A DNA stretch of 64,000 nt. Origin: Pseudomonas capsici (GTDB lineage Bacteria > Pseudomonadota > Gammaproteobacteria > Pseudomonadales > Pseudomonadaceae). Each line of letters begins with the position of its first letter. The stretch's first letter is position 1. Of this stretch, positions 36,708-45,533 are shown one piece after another. The position numbers were made by a program, and so were the translations under genes. The stretch spans positions 1 through 64,000 of the forward strand of contig NZ_JAFGZD010000005.1 of NCBI RefSeq assembly GCF_017165765.1. Direction: 5' to 3'. The notes beneath the pieces are model-generated. The model made no database searches. It was not told the DNA's origin and was given only the letters and a program-made list of their open reading frames with translations.

Positions 36708-39272
36708 ATGGAATGGCACCACCAGAAGAACAAGAAAGTTCTGACAGACCCGGGTCTGCATGGCAGAGCAAACTGGATCAAAGGCAATCCCCGACGGTCA
36801 TGGCTGCGATGTCGGCTGGCGATTGCGGGGGTGAGCCTGTGTATGACGGCGTTCACTGTGGTATCGGCAGAGAGGCAAGGCGCACAGCCGGTCAGGTTCA
36901 ATACGGCTTTCATTCAAGGCAGCGACCAGCCCCCCGATCTTCAGGAGTTTCTGCGCTCCAACAGTGTATTACCCGGTACTTACCGGGTGGATGTGTATGT
37001 CAACCGCACGCTGAGCGGTCGCCGGGATATCACATTCAGCCGCAACGAAACCTCCGGTCTTGTCGAGCCCTGTCTTGACCCGGACATGTTGCAGAGTTTC
37101 GGGCTGGACCCGCAGCGTTTGACGGTGACCGACGGGCAGGAATGTTTCGATCTGGCGAGCAACATCGAATTCGCCCGCGTCGATTACCGGCCTGATGCCC
37201 TGCGTCTCGATATCAGTGTTCCGCAGGCTGCCATGGCGCGCAGCAGGCGGGGTTATGTGTCACCGGAACTCTGGGATCAGGGAGAGACAGCCGGTTTCAT
37301 CAATTACAACTTCAATGGCTCAAGGCGCGGTCAACGTGGGCAGCGCTCGGACCAGTATTACCTCGGGCTGCGCAATGGCTTCAATCTCGGGGCCTGGCGA
37401 CTGCGCAACGAGTCCTCGCTGGTGCATGGCGATGATCGGCCAAGTCGCTTTCGCAGCAACCGCACTTTCGCGCAACGCGATATCACGGCACTCAAGAGCC
37501 AGCTCACGCTGGGGGAAACCTTTACCGATTCCCAAGTATTCGACAGTGTGCGTTTCAAGGGCGCCACCATGGCGTCCGATGACGGGATGCTCTCCGATAG
37601 CGAGCGCACCTATGCACCGGTGATTCGTGGCACTGCCGAAACCAACGCCACGGTCGAGGTCCGGCAGAACGGTTTCATGCTTTACAGCGGCAATGTTTCG
37701 CCCGGCCCGTTCGAGATCACCGACATTTACCCGAGCGGTTCCAATGGGGATCTGCTGGTGACCATCATCGAGGCAGACGGGCGACGCCGTAGCTTTACCC
37801 AGGCGTATGCCTCCTTGCCGATCATGGTGCCGGCCGGCTCGTTTCGCTACAGCCTCGCCGCCGGTCAGGTGGACAGCAACGACGATCATCAGGCCTCGCC
37901 GAACTTCACCAGCGCCGCTGTCATTTACGGTCTTTCCGAACGGGTTACCGGCTTTGGCGGCCTGCAAGTGGCTGAAGACTACAACGCCGCCAATATCGGG
38001 ACCGGGGTCAATACCGGTCTGGGAGCCGTGTCTTTCGATATCACCCATTCCAACAGCGAACTGAAGCGACAGACCCGCAGCGGTCAGAGTATGCGGGTGC
38101 GTTATGCCAACACGCTGGATGTCACCAGCACCACACTGGCAGTGGCCGGTTATCGTTATTCCACCGAGCAATACCGGACCCTCAACCAGCATGTCAGTGA
38201 AACGGACGAGCGACCGGGGCTGCTCGCCAATGGCCGGGCCCGGGACCGTCTGGAGCTTAACGTCACTCAGGTCCTGCCCAGCCAGACCGGCTCGCTGAGC
38301 CTGACCGCTTCCGAACAGCGCTACTGGAATCTGTCCGGCAAGACCCGTCAGTTGTATCTGTCCTACAACGCGGCCTGGCGTACCTTGAATTACAGCCTGT
38401 CGCTGGAGCGCAATCAGACATCCGGCACCCAGGGCAGAAGTGAAAACGACAACCGTCTGGCTCTGAGCATGACCTTGCCGCTGGGAGACAAGCCGGGTTC
38501 TTCGCGTCTTTCGTTCAATGCCGTGCGCGACGATAACGGTGAATACAACCTGCAGAGCGGAGTCAACGGTCAGGTGCTGGACCGGCGCGACCTGTTCTAC
38601 TCGTTACAGGCCGGGCATGACAGCACCTCCGGCAACTTCGGTGCCGGCAAGCTCAATGTCACGACGTCTTACGGGCGTTTCGAGACGGGCTACAGCCGGG
38701 GGCGTGATTATGATGCCTTGACCCTGGCCGCATCGGGTTCGCTGGTGGCTCATGGTGGCGGGATCAACCTGGGGCAGCCGCTGGGAGAAACCTTCGCCCT
38801 GGTTCAGGTACCGGAGGTGGGAGGCGCCCGACTGAAGTCCTACAGTAATGTGGAAACCTCGGACAATGGCTATGCGGTCCTGCCATACGCCCAGCCTTAT
38901 CGCACCAACTGGGTTTCGCTGGACACCCGACAACTGGGTGCCGATATCGAACTGGAAAACGCGATCAGCCAGATCGTGCCGCGTCGTGGCGCAATACCTC
39001 TGGTGAGTTTCAAGGCATCCCAGGGCCGACGTGTGCAGTTCGAGCTGGTACGTGCCGATGCCAGCCAGATTCCTCTGGGGGCCAGTGTCGAGGATGAACA
39101 GGGCAGGAGTCTGGCCATTGTCGATCCCCACAGTCAGGCACTGGTGCTCAGCGAGAAAGACAGTGGCGTATTGCAGGTGCAATGGTCGGGGCAGAGCTGT
39201 CGGGCTCCGTTCACTCTTCCGCCCAGAAACCCCGCGCATGCCTATGAGCGGCTCAGGGTGGTTTGCCAATGA
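36708..39272 (+). CDS. Outer-membrane fimbrial usher (FimD/PapC family)
   Basis: An 854-residue secretion pore that assembles the fimbria. A signal segment near 32-53 (RLAIAGVSLCMTAFTVVSA) precedes the N-terminal chaperone-binding domain (RFNTAFIQGSDQPPDLQEF, LPGTYRVDVYVN), the barrel with plug (LRNGFNLGAWRLRNESSL, GATMASDDGMLSDSERTYAP, VIRGTAETNATVEVRQNG) and the C-terminal domains ending with paired cysteines (GQSCRAPF, LRVVCQ). Slightly longer N-terminus than usual. It overlaps the second chaperone by ATGA. Confidence 0.93.
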   Translation: MEWHHQKNKKVLTDPGLHGRANWIKGNPRRSWLRCRLAIAGVSLCMTAFTVVSAERQGAQPVRFNTAFIQGSDQPPDLQEFLRSNSVLPGTYRVDVYVNRTLSGRRDITFSRNETSGLVEPCLDPDMLQSFGLDPQRLTVTDGQECFDLASNIEFARVDYRPDALRLDISVPQAAMARSRRGYVSPELWDQGETAGFINYNFNGSRRGQRGQRSDQYYLGLRNGFNLGAWRLRNESSLVHGDDRPSRFRSNRTFAQRDITALKSQLTLGETFTDSQVFDSVRFKGATMASDDGMLSDSERTYAPVIRGTAETNATVEVRQNGFMLYSGNVSPGPFEITDIYPSGSNGDLLVTIIEADGRRRSFTQAYASLPIMVPAGSFRYSLAAGQVDSNDDHQASPNFTSAAVIYGLSERVTGFGGLQVAEDYNAANIGTGVNTGLGAVSFDITHSNSELKRQTRSGQSMRVRYANTLDVTSTTLAVAGYRYSTEQYRTLNQHVSETDERPGLLANGRARDRLELNVTQVLPSQTGSLSLTASEQRYWNLSGKTRQLYLSYNAAWRTLNYSLSLERNQTSGTQGRSENDNRLALSMTLPLGDKPGSSRLSFNAVRDDNGEYNLQSGVNGQVLDRRDLFYSLQAGHDSTSGNFGAGKLNVTTSYGRFETGYSRGRDYDALTLAASGSLVAHGGGINLGQPLGETFALVQVPEVGGARLKSYSNVETSDNGYAVLPYAQPYRTNWVSLDTRQLGADIELENAISQIVPRRGAIPLVSFKASQGRRVQFELVRADASQIPLGASVEDEQGRSLAIVDPHSQALVLSEKDSGVLQVQWSGQSCRAPFTLPPRNPAHAYERLRVVCQ

Positions 39273-40009
39273 GCCGGGGATTGCGTCGCATGATATTTGC
39301 GCTGCTCTGCTGGGTGAGCGGCAATGCGCAGGCGGTGGTTTCGCTGGCGGGTACGCGACTGATTTTTGAAGGTACCTTTCGCGAAGCCAGTATCCAGGCC
39401 AGCAATCCCGGTGAACATGATGTGCTCATCCAGGTCTGGCTGAGCGCTCCTCAGGACAGTGACGAAACCGCCAGGGAGCAGCGAACGGTTCTGCCCTTTG
39501 TCGTCACTCCGCATTTTTCCCGTCTGCCAGCAGGCGCAAGGCAGGAATTGCGGGTGCTGTATCAGGGCACAGGCATGCCCGAAGATCGCGAGTCATTGCT
39601 GCACCTGTACGTTCTGGAAGTGCCGCGGCGGCGTGAGGGCATCAATCAGCTCAATATCGCCGTGCGTCAGCGTATCAATGTGTTCTACCGACCTTCCGGC
39701 CTGCCGGGCGACCCGGCTGAAACAGTCGGGCTTCTGGGCTGGAGCCTGACGGATGACGCTGTTCGCGTCAGCAACCCCACGCCTTATCACGCCACCCTCC
39801 AAGCGGTGAAGCTCGATGACTTTCTGCTCAGCGATTACCTGCTGCTGGAGCCGGGCGCTCGTCTCGAGTTGCCGATGCCGCGCCGGGCCCGGCCACAAGT
39901 CTTTTCCTTCAAGGGGCTGACCGACTATGGCGGTCAGCGCTCCTATTGCACGCGGTTGAACGGGCGAATGCCGTTCACTGACACCATCCCACTCCAGGAA
40001 GAATGCTGA
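39269..40009 (+). CDS. Periplasmic fimbrial chaperone (second copy)
   Basis: A 246-residue PapD-like chaperone with a signal peptide ending near NAQA, then VVSLAGTRLIFEGTFREASIQASN, PEDRESLLHLYVLEVPRR and LNIAVRQRINVFYRP. The start at 39269 is set by its ATGA overlap with the usher stop. Clearly related to, but distinct from, the chaperone at 35763, so the two probably serve different subunits; the position next to the tip protein suggests this one handles it. Confidence 0.9.
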   Translation: MSRGLRRMIFALLCWVSGNAQAVVSLAGTRLIFEGTFREASIQASNPGEHDVLIQVWLSAPQDSDETAREQRTVLPFVVTPHFSRLPAGARQELRVLYQGTGMPEDRESLLHLYVLEVPRRREGINQLNIAVRQRINVFYRPSGLPGDPAETVGLLGWSLTDDAVRVSNPTPYHATLQAVKLDDFLLSDYLLLEPGARLELPMPRRARPQVFSFKGLTDYGGQRSYCTRLNGRMPFTDTIPLQEEC

Positions 40010-40010
40010 T

Positions 40011-41009
40011 ATGACCTGTTTTCCGGCCAGTCGCTGGTTGAAACCCCTCGTTCTTGTAGCGGCACTGAGTCCGGCCACCGGTTTTGCTCTGGTGTGCAAG
40101 ACCCAGGGCTCGGGTGAGTCCGCCATTCATGGCGACTTGAGCAGCACGGTCGCCATACCGGCCTCGGTTCCCAACGGCGAAGTGATCTGGCGCTCCGAGC
40201 GACTCGATATTCAGGTCGAATGTGCCAGGGAAGGGCAGCAGTCGGTGGCACAGGAAATCTTCATCTACCTCAACCCGGACAACAAGATGATCGGCCAGGG
40301 CATTCGTGCCGGTCTGACCATCGATGGCGTGGATTACCTGCAGACCGGCGGGCGCATCGGTATCCGGCAGTCCGTTCCGGTCTGTCATGAAGGGGATTCC
40401 AATATCGGTGCGTGCCCCAAGGCCCGTTTCAATCTGGCCTTTTCAGTGTTCGTGCAAAAGTACGGGCCGACTCCGCCTTCGGGAGTGGCCAGCGACCTGA
40501 TCGATTACCGCGTCTTCCAGCTCGACGGCGCAGCCGGTCTGGACCCGGCTCCGGGACGCAACCTCAGTTATGTCATCAACAACCTCAATGGCCTGCGCTT
40601 TATCGCCTGTGAAGCACAACTGCAGGTGATGCCTGAAACACTGGAGTTCGGCTCCATCGGCATTCAGCGGGTCGAGGTGGGAAGGGTATTTGCCAGACGT
40701 CCGTTTTCACTGCTGACCAGTCGCAGCTGCGAATCACCGTTCAGCCTCAATGCGCGCTTCAGGCCAGTGACGGGGCACCTTGCCGGAGATGTACTGGTGC
40801 CGGGCAACAACAGTTCGCTGGGGATTCGTATCGTGAGCGAGAGAAGCAACTTGCCATTGCGTTATAACGAACTGTTTCATCTGGCCGACCTGCTGGGCGA
40901 TAGTCAGACGGCACGCGCGGATTTCAATGCCGAACTGCTGTGGCAGACAACCCGGCCCAAGGCGGGGCCGTTCGAAGCCGAGGTGATGGTGGATCTGTTC
41001 TACAAGTGA
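40011..41009 (+). CDS. Two-domain fimbrial tip protein / adhesin
   Basis: A 332-residue secreted protein. A signal peptide (about 1-26, ending TGFA) is followed by an N-terminal domain starting LVCKTQGSGESAIHGDLSST, with cysteines in CKTQ, VECARE, CHEGDSNIGACPK and IACEAQ, and a C-terminal pilin-like domain (about 205-332) with a Cys in SRSCESPF and the end EVMVDLFYK (penultimate Tyr). This two-domain layout is that of tip adhesins; the receptor is unknown. It starts one base after the second chaperone and is the last gene of the locus. Confidence 0.75.
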   Translation: MTCFPASRWLKPLVLVAALSPATGFALVCKTQGSGESAIHGDLSSTVAIPASVPNGEVIWRSERLDIQVECAREGQQSVAQEIFIYLNPDNKMIGQGIRAGLTIDGVDYLQTGGRIGIRQSVPVCHEGDSNIGACPKARFNLAFSVFVQKYGPTPPSGVASDLIDYRVFQLDGAAGLDPAPGRNLSYVINNLNGLRFIACEAQLQVMPETLEFGSIGIQRVEVGRVFARRPFSLLTSRSCESPFSLNARFRPVTGHLAGDVLVPGNNSSLGIRIVSERSNLPLRYNELFHLADLLGDSQTARADFNAELLWQTTRPKAGPFEAEVMVDLFYK

Positions 41010-41111
41010 CACCAGACCGTGGGCGATGTCCGGTCGGGCACGCGTTAAACGATTGAGGTATGCTGCGCGCCCACGGGCATGTGCCCGGCCATTTCGACTT
41101 TTGGTGTCGCC

Positions 41112-41336
41112 ATGACCACCCCCGAACAAACACCAGCTCCAGAAGCCGTCACCGACGTAGCGCCGCAGACGGAAAAGAAAACCACGATTGCCCCGTTCAG
41201 CTTTCCGTTCAAACCTTCCGAGTTCGCGCAGGCCAAGAAGGACCAGGCCTGGTATCAGAAGTCGAACAAGTCTTCGCACCACAAGACTCCCGGTGCCGCA
41301 CCTGCCGGAACCCGTCGTTCGATGGGCAAGCGCTGA
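41112..41336 (+). CDS. Small conserved-looking hypothetical protein
   Basis: A 74-residue, hydrophilic, lysine- and proline-rich protein with no signal or membrane segment (MTTPEQTPAPEAVTDV near the start, ending RRSMGKR). I do not recognise a family. It looks intrinsically disordered. Third-position GC bias matches the core genome, which supports coding. It lies between the fimbrial tip gene and a convergent YkgJ-type gene only six bases away. Confidence 0.5.
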   Translation: MTTPEQTPAPEAVTDVAPQTEKKTTIAPFSFPFKPSEFAQAKKDQAWYQKSNKSSHHKTPGAAPAGTRRSMGKR

Positions 41337-41342
41337 CCGGCA

Positions 41343-42095
41343 TCAGGCCGACTGCAAGGGAATGAACATGTAGGACGTCGGGTCGCAGGTCGTCACCTCG
41401 GCCCCGGCCATCTCCAGGGTGTGGATGACCTCTTGCCCGGCCACATGAAACTCCCAGCCCGCATCGGACGAAATCGGCTCCGTGCGGGTGGTGACCTGCT
41501 CGATGGCTGCCGCAAAAGCCTGCATGTCCGGCAGATAAGCCACAAACCCGTTGCCCTTGAGCGCGGTGGTACGAATCCCCAATAGCTGGCAGATCGACTG
41601 CTTGGTCGCGATCTCGTCCCGGTCGGCCTGACGCGATTGTTCGATCAACTCCATCAGTTGAGTGTCCACCAGCCTGTTGCCCACGATCAGATCCGGACCC
41701 TGTTCCCAGGAGTGCGGCGGGCAGTCCTTGGCTTCAGGGCGCAGGGGAATGTGCGGATTGATCTCCATCGGATAGATGCGGCATACCAGCGGCCGACGCT
41801 CGTAGATGCGGCAGAGGTTTTCTGCGTCAAGATTCCGGCAACGCCCCACGTTGTAGGCGGCGAAAGTGATTGCTACGTAAGCCTGCGCAGAACCGCTGTT
41901 CACCACCGTCGAGCGGCGGGTGGCGTGGGGCAGTTGCTCGTGGGGAACACCGTAGCCATCACTCAGAAACGCTTCGGTCAACACGATCACCGTACCGCCG
42001 TCAGCCGCCCACTGCGTGGCTTCGAGCAGCGTCAGGGGAACATGGTGATCGGTGCAGCAACTGCCGCAGCCTACGCAGGAAAACCGAGTGTTCAT
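41343..42095 (-). CDS. YkgJ-family cysteine-cluster protein
   Basis: A 250-residue protein with the zinc/iron-chelating CxxCxxCC signature at the very start (SCVGCGSCC) and a second cluster pattern in YNVGRCRNLDAENLCRIYERRPLVCRIYP, as in the YkgJ/Fli-B-like family. Eight conserved cysteines point to a metal site; the reaction is unknown. It is a single-gene unit converging with the small gene at 41112. Confidence 0.8.
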   Translation of the reverse strand: MNTRFSCVGCGSCCTDHHVPLTLLEATQWAADGGTVIVLTEAFLSDGYGVPHEQLPHATRRSTVVNSGSAQAYVAITFAAYNVGRCRNLDAENLCRIYERRPLVCRIYPMEINPHIPLRPEAKDCPPHSWEQGPDLIVGNRLVDTQLMELIEQSRQADRDEIATKQSICQLLGIRTTALKGNGFVAYLPDMQAFAAAIEQVTTRTEPISSDAGWEFHVAGQEVIHTLEMAGAEVTTCDPTSYMFIPLQSA

Positions 42096-42195
42096 TGTTT
42101 CTGTAACCCGTTCAGGATAGGTGCCAGGACCGCCAGCGAGTTGCTGTCAGCCACGACCTGGACAGGTCACGAAGCAAATTGTGCGCCAGCGCGTG

Positions 42196-42510
42196 TTACT
42201 TGAGGGGGATGCTGTCCCATTCGGTCACGCTGGCCTGTCGGCTTTTGCGGTTGTACAGGCACAGTTCGGTGCCCTTGCGGTTGTTCATGTGTTTCTGGGG
42301 ATAGCGGCCTTGCAACAGCAGGGCGCTGTAGCCGATCCGGTCATCGAACAGGGCGTTGCCGCCGACGGGTTTGCTGTCCTTGAGCTGGCTGGCCTTGAGG
42401 CAACTGTCGAGCATGGCCCTGTCCAGAGCGTTCCAGGCTTGCGGGGTGGCCGCGCTGGCCTGGTCGACAATTGCCCAGAGGATTATCGGCAGTGCGATAA
42501 GTGATTTCAT
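42196..42510 (-). CDS. Small secreted protein of unknown function
   Basis: A 104-residue protein with a clear signal peptide (MKSLIALPIILWAIVDQASA) and a short mature domain containing two cysteines (DSCLKASQ, ELCLYNRK), likely a disulfide. No family recognised. The ATG at 42510 has GGAGG six bases upstream, so I rejected the longer frame to 42813, which overlaps the acetyltransferase gene. Confidence 0.65.
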   Translation of the reverse strand: MKSLIALPIILWAIVDQASAATPQAWNALDRAMLDSCLKASQLKDSKPVGGNALFDDRIGYSALLLQGRYPQKHMNNRKGTELCLYNRKSRQASVTEWDSIPLK

Positions 42511-42548
42511 GATTGGCCTCCACACTATCGGGAGTCGATTATGCCAGA

Positions 42549-43010
42549 TCAGGTTTCTTCGATTGCCGAACGCCGGACGTAGGACATTTCCGTTTTTTCG
42601 TACAGTTGCCGCGCCATCAGATTGTTTTCCATGACCAGCAGGTCGACCCGGGGTTCGCCGCGTTGACGCAAGTGGTTGAACAGCAGCGTCAGCAATGCCA
42701 TGGCCACACCTTGGCGTCGGGCACGTGGGTGAACCACCAGATCCTTGATGAAAGCGCTGGTCCAGCAGGTAATTACGCCGGCCGGTCCTTGATCGTCCAC
42801 GGCGACGAAGCACAGCCCGGTATCGAATTCCGGGTCATGTTCGAAAGCGTTCAGCCATTGGCGATAGTCCGGCACGCTTCCGCTGCCGTCCCGATAACCC
42901 AGGGTGAGCAGGCGGTGAATCACTGGTGCTTGATCGAGGGTGAAGGGGTGCGGGCGGATGGCGGCAGGCCAGTGGGGTTCAGGCACTGGCTGCCCGAGGT
43001 CACGACGCAT
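42549..43010 (-). CDS. GNAT-family N-acetyltransferase
   Basis: An acetyl-CoA-dependent transferase of about 153 residues. The acetyl-CoA-binding motif A is IKDLVVHPRARRQGVAMALL, and the C-terminal beta-bulge is VDLLVMENNLMARQLYEKTEMSYVRRSAI. Substrate unknown. The ATG at 43010 is used, but there is no good ribosome site, and the conserved-looking HYWLMRRDLGQP suggests translation may start slightly upstream, close to the end of cheV. Confidence 0.75.
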   Translation of the reverse strand: MRRDLGQPVPEPHWPAAIRPHPFTLDQAPVIHRLLTLGYRDGSGSVPDYRQWLNAFEHDPEFDTGLCFVAVDDQGPAGVITCWTSAFIKDLVVHPRARRQGVAMALLTLLFNHLRQRGEPRVDLLVMENNLMARQLYEKTEMSYVRRSAIEET

Positions 43011-43075
43011 CAACCAGTAATGCCGGGTCGAGGCGTCGGTCCTTGAGGGGGCTGTGGCCCGGGACGTACTGCGGA

Positions 43076-43975
43076 TCAGTTGTCCTGGGCCATGACTGTG
43101 TGTGCCGCCTCGATCAGACATTTGGTCAACTCGGGGGACGAGAACTTGGTCAGAACGGCATTGGCACCGGCCAGCTTGGCCTTTTCGCCGTTCATGGCGC
43201 TGTCCAGGGAAGTGTGCAGCAGGATGTACAGGTCCTGGAAGTCCGGCGTCTCGCGCAAGGTCCGGGTCAGGGCATAGCCATCCATTTCGGACATTTCGAT
43301 ATCGGATACCACGATGTTGATCTGCGCCGGGGTGCCTTGCAGTTCCAGCAGGACATCGATGGCTTCCTTGGCGCTGCGGGCCGTGTGGCATTCCAGGCCA
43401 AGATTGCGCAAGGTGATGATCGACTGCTGCAACGCGACCTGGCTGTCGTCGACCACCAGAATCCGTGCCTGGGCCAGAGCCATGACGTCTTCGGCAGGCA
43501 GTTCGTCGGACTGGACGACGATTTGTGCCGGTGCGATACCGTGAATCACTTTCTCGATATCCAGCACCTGAACCAGAACGTCATCGACCTGAGTGACGCC
43601 GGTGATGAACGACCGGCCGCTCGAACCGAAGGGCGGTGGACGGATATCGGTCGTCAGGCAGTGGACGATCTTGCTCACCGCCTGCACATGCAGACCCTGC
43701 TTGGAGCGGCTGACATCAGTGACGATCAGGCAGCCGCCATCGGGATCGGCCAGAGGCCGTTCGCCAATTGCCCGGCTGAGGTCGATCACCGACAGAGAGG
43801 CGCCACGCAATGTCGCGACACCTTTGACGTGTGGGTGGGACTCGGGCAGGTGAGTCAGGGGCGGGCAGGGAATGATTTCACTGACCTTGAGCAGATTGAT
43901 CGCCATCAGCTTGCCGCTACGTAACGTGAACAGCAGCAGCGAAAGTGAATCTGCTCGGACGTTCTTGGGTGACAT
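43076..43975 (-). CDS. cheV: Chemotaxis coupling protein CheV
   Basis: A 299-residue cytosolic protein with an N-terminal CheW-like domain (about 5-150, LLLFTLRSGKLMAINLLKVSEII through GVTQVDDVLVQVLDIEKVI) and a C-terminal receiver domain (ARILVVDDSQVALQQ, phospho-acceptor Asp in VVSDIEMSEMDG, Lys in VLTKFSSPEL). It couples chemoreceptors to CheA and can adapt by phosphorylation. The ATG at 43975 has AGAAGG about five bases upstream; the frame extends further but without family similarity. Confidence 0.9.
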   Translation of the reverse strand: MSPKNVRADSLSLLLFTLRSGKLMAINLLKVSEIIPCPPLTHLPESHPHVKGVATLRGASLSVIDLSRAIGERPLADPDGGCLIVTDVSRSKQGLHVQAVSKIVHCLTTDIRPPPFGSSGRSFITGVTQVDDVLVQVLDIEKVIHGIAPAQIVVQSDELPAEDVMALAQARILVVDDSQVALQQSIITLRNLGLECHTARSAKEAIDVLLELQGTPAQINIVVSDIEMSEMDGYALTRTLRETPDFQDLYILLHTSLDSAMNGEKAKLAGANAVLTKFSSPELTKCLIEAAHTVMAQDN

Positions 43976-44556
43976 AAAAACCTTCTGGCTATAGGTGTTC
44001 GTCGCTGAGAGGCGCAAAACAACTTTCAGTGACAGGCCGGCTGCCGGCTTACGAGCCGCAGCACGGGGAAGCCTGTGTTCGCTCACTCTTCTTGAAAAGT
44101 GATTTTCACTTCATGCAGGATTGTTTTCGGCCGCAAGAGCGGGGGTCGCAATACTGGCAGTTTGATTTGTTTGACGTCAAACGGTTGATTGCGTCACAGA
44201 ACGAAAGAGAATTACCGATTGTGTCTTTTGTGGGCCGCCCGCTGTGTCCCGGGATTGCCCTGCGGTAAACTGTCGCACTTCTCCTTCCGGGTGCCTGGGT
44301 GCGACAAAAAGACGCATCCTTCTATATATAAGGAAGAGATCTGTTTTTTGCGCCTCTGTGCTCCAACCCCTGTCTCGGGCCGAAGGAACCATCCGGCTGG
44401 CAAATCCATCCGTATGGCGGACAGGCGCTTGAGTTGCCCGGGGCGAGAGACGAATATCGCGCACCATCCGCCAGCGGGTATTTACTCGCGATCAATCCCT
44501 GGCAGGTGCCAGTGCTGGTCCGGTGCACCTGCACACCATTTCGATAAGGTATGTGA
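43976..44556. other. Long gap between cheV and dsbB
   Basis: About 580 bases with no supported gene. A perfect 14-base palindrome GTTTGACGTCAAAC sits at 44169-44182, and TATATATAAGG at 44321-44331 could be a promoter -10 region. Both could belong to regulation of cheV or dsbB. Short open frames on either strand here look random. Confidence 0.45.
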
Positions 44557-45066
44557 ATGAGCGACAACACGTTGTACCTGAGACGCGAAAAGCGTTTTCT
44601 GGTCTTGCTGGGAATCATCTGCCTGTCCCTGATCGGCGGCGCCCTGTACATGCAGATCGTGCTGGGCGAGGCACCATGCCCGCTGTGCATCCTGCAGCGC
44701 TATGCCCTGCTGTTCATCGCCATCTTCGCGTTCATCGGTGCCGCCATGCCGGGCCGCCGCAGCATTACGGCGATGGAAGCTCTGGTGACCGTCAGTGCCC
44801 TGGGCGGTATCGCGGCTGCCGGCCATCATGTCTACACCCTGGCGCATCCGGCAGTCAGCTGCGGCATCGATACCCTGCAGCCCATCGTCGACGGTCTGCC
44901 CCTGGCGTCGCTTTTCCCGCTGGTATTTCAGGTCAGCGGTTTCTGCTCCACACCCTATCCGCCCGTCTTGGGGTTGTCATTGGCCCAGTGGGCTCTGATA
45001 GCATTCGTTCTGACCGCTGTTCTGGTCCCGGTTGGCGTCATTCGCAATCGCCGTAGACCTTACTGA
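44557..45066 (+). CDS. dsbB: Disulfide bond formation protein B
   Basis: A 169-residue inner-membrane protein with four membrane helices that reoxidises DsbA and passes electrons to quinone. The two redox pairs are present: C41-C44 in APCPLCILQRYALL and C102/C130 in VSCGID and SGFCSTPYPP. In this genome it lies directly upstream of cyoABCDE, whose quinol oxidase can take the electrons. It ends at a strong terminator. Confidence 0.9.
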   Translation: MSDNTLYLRREKRFLVLLGIICLSLIGGALYMQIVLGEAPCPLCILQRYALLFIAIFAFIGAAMPGRRSITAMEALVTVSALGGIAAAGHHVYTLAHPAVSCGIDTLQPIVDGLPLASLFPLVFQVSGFCSTPYPPVLGLSLAQWALIAFVLTAVLVPVGVIRNRRRPY

Positions 45067-45083
45067 ACGCAAGGGCTTTGATG

Positions 45084-45115
45084 GAAAAATGCCTCGTTTT
45101 CACGAGGCATTTTTT
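45084..45115 (+). terminator. Rho-independent terminator after dsbB
   Basis: AAAAATGCCTCG pairs with CGAGGCATTTTTT around TTTTCA, 18 bases after the dsbB stop. Confidence 0.92.
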
Positions 45116-45533
45116 CTGGCCATAGAGATCAATGATTTGCGATTGTTGCAAGTTTTGATATTAACTGTTACAAAATTAGGCATAGTCAATAAAAATTTAC
45201 ATATCTACAATCGCCAGCACTCATCGTCCAGCCAGGCTTGGCGATCAGCAATTTTGAGGCTCGGAGCGCCCTGTGCAGGCTAAACAGGCAGCGCAATGCT
45301 GGCCTCTGAGCGCGCAGAAATGGCCGCGCGCAAGGCGATTGGTCTGCAAAGGCAGGACAGTTTCCGGCGACTCAAAATAAGAATTCATAGCAAAACCACC
45401 GGATTTGTCGTTTCGCAACAGAGCGTTCCGGCAGGTCCTTGTTCAATTTAAAAAAAGATGCCGGCACTGGCAGGGTAAAGTGTTGGCGGTCGAAACCCAC
45501 TGCACCGCGCAAGCTGCTTTTAGAGGTCGTGAG
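45116..45533 (+). other. Leader and promoter region of the cyo operon
   Basis: About 418 bases without a gene. The first half is AT-rich (around 45130-45210) and the likely promoter site. TTGATATTAACTG near 45156 is only a weak FNR/ANR-like half-site. The large upstream space fits an operon controlled by oxygen and catabolite signals. Confidence 0.45.

Noticed and set aside
42511..42813. Extended N-terminus for the small secreted protein
   Set aside because: It overlaps the acetyltransferase gene, and the inner ATG has a strong ribosome site and a signal peptide.
45150..45170. FNR/ANR box before cyoA
   Set aside because: Only one half-site fits; the second half does not match ATCAA.
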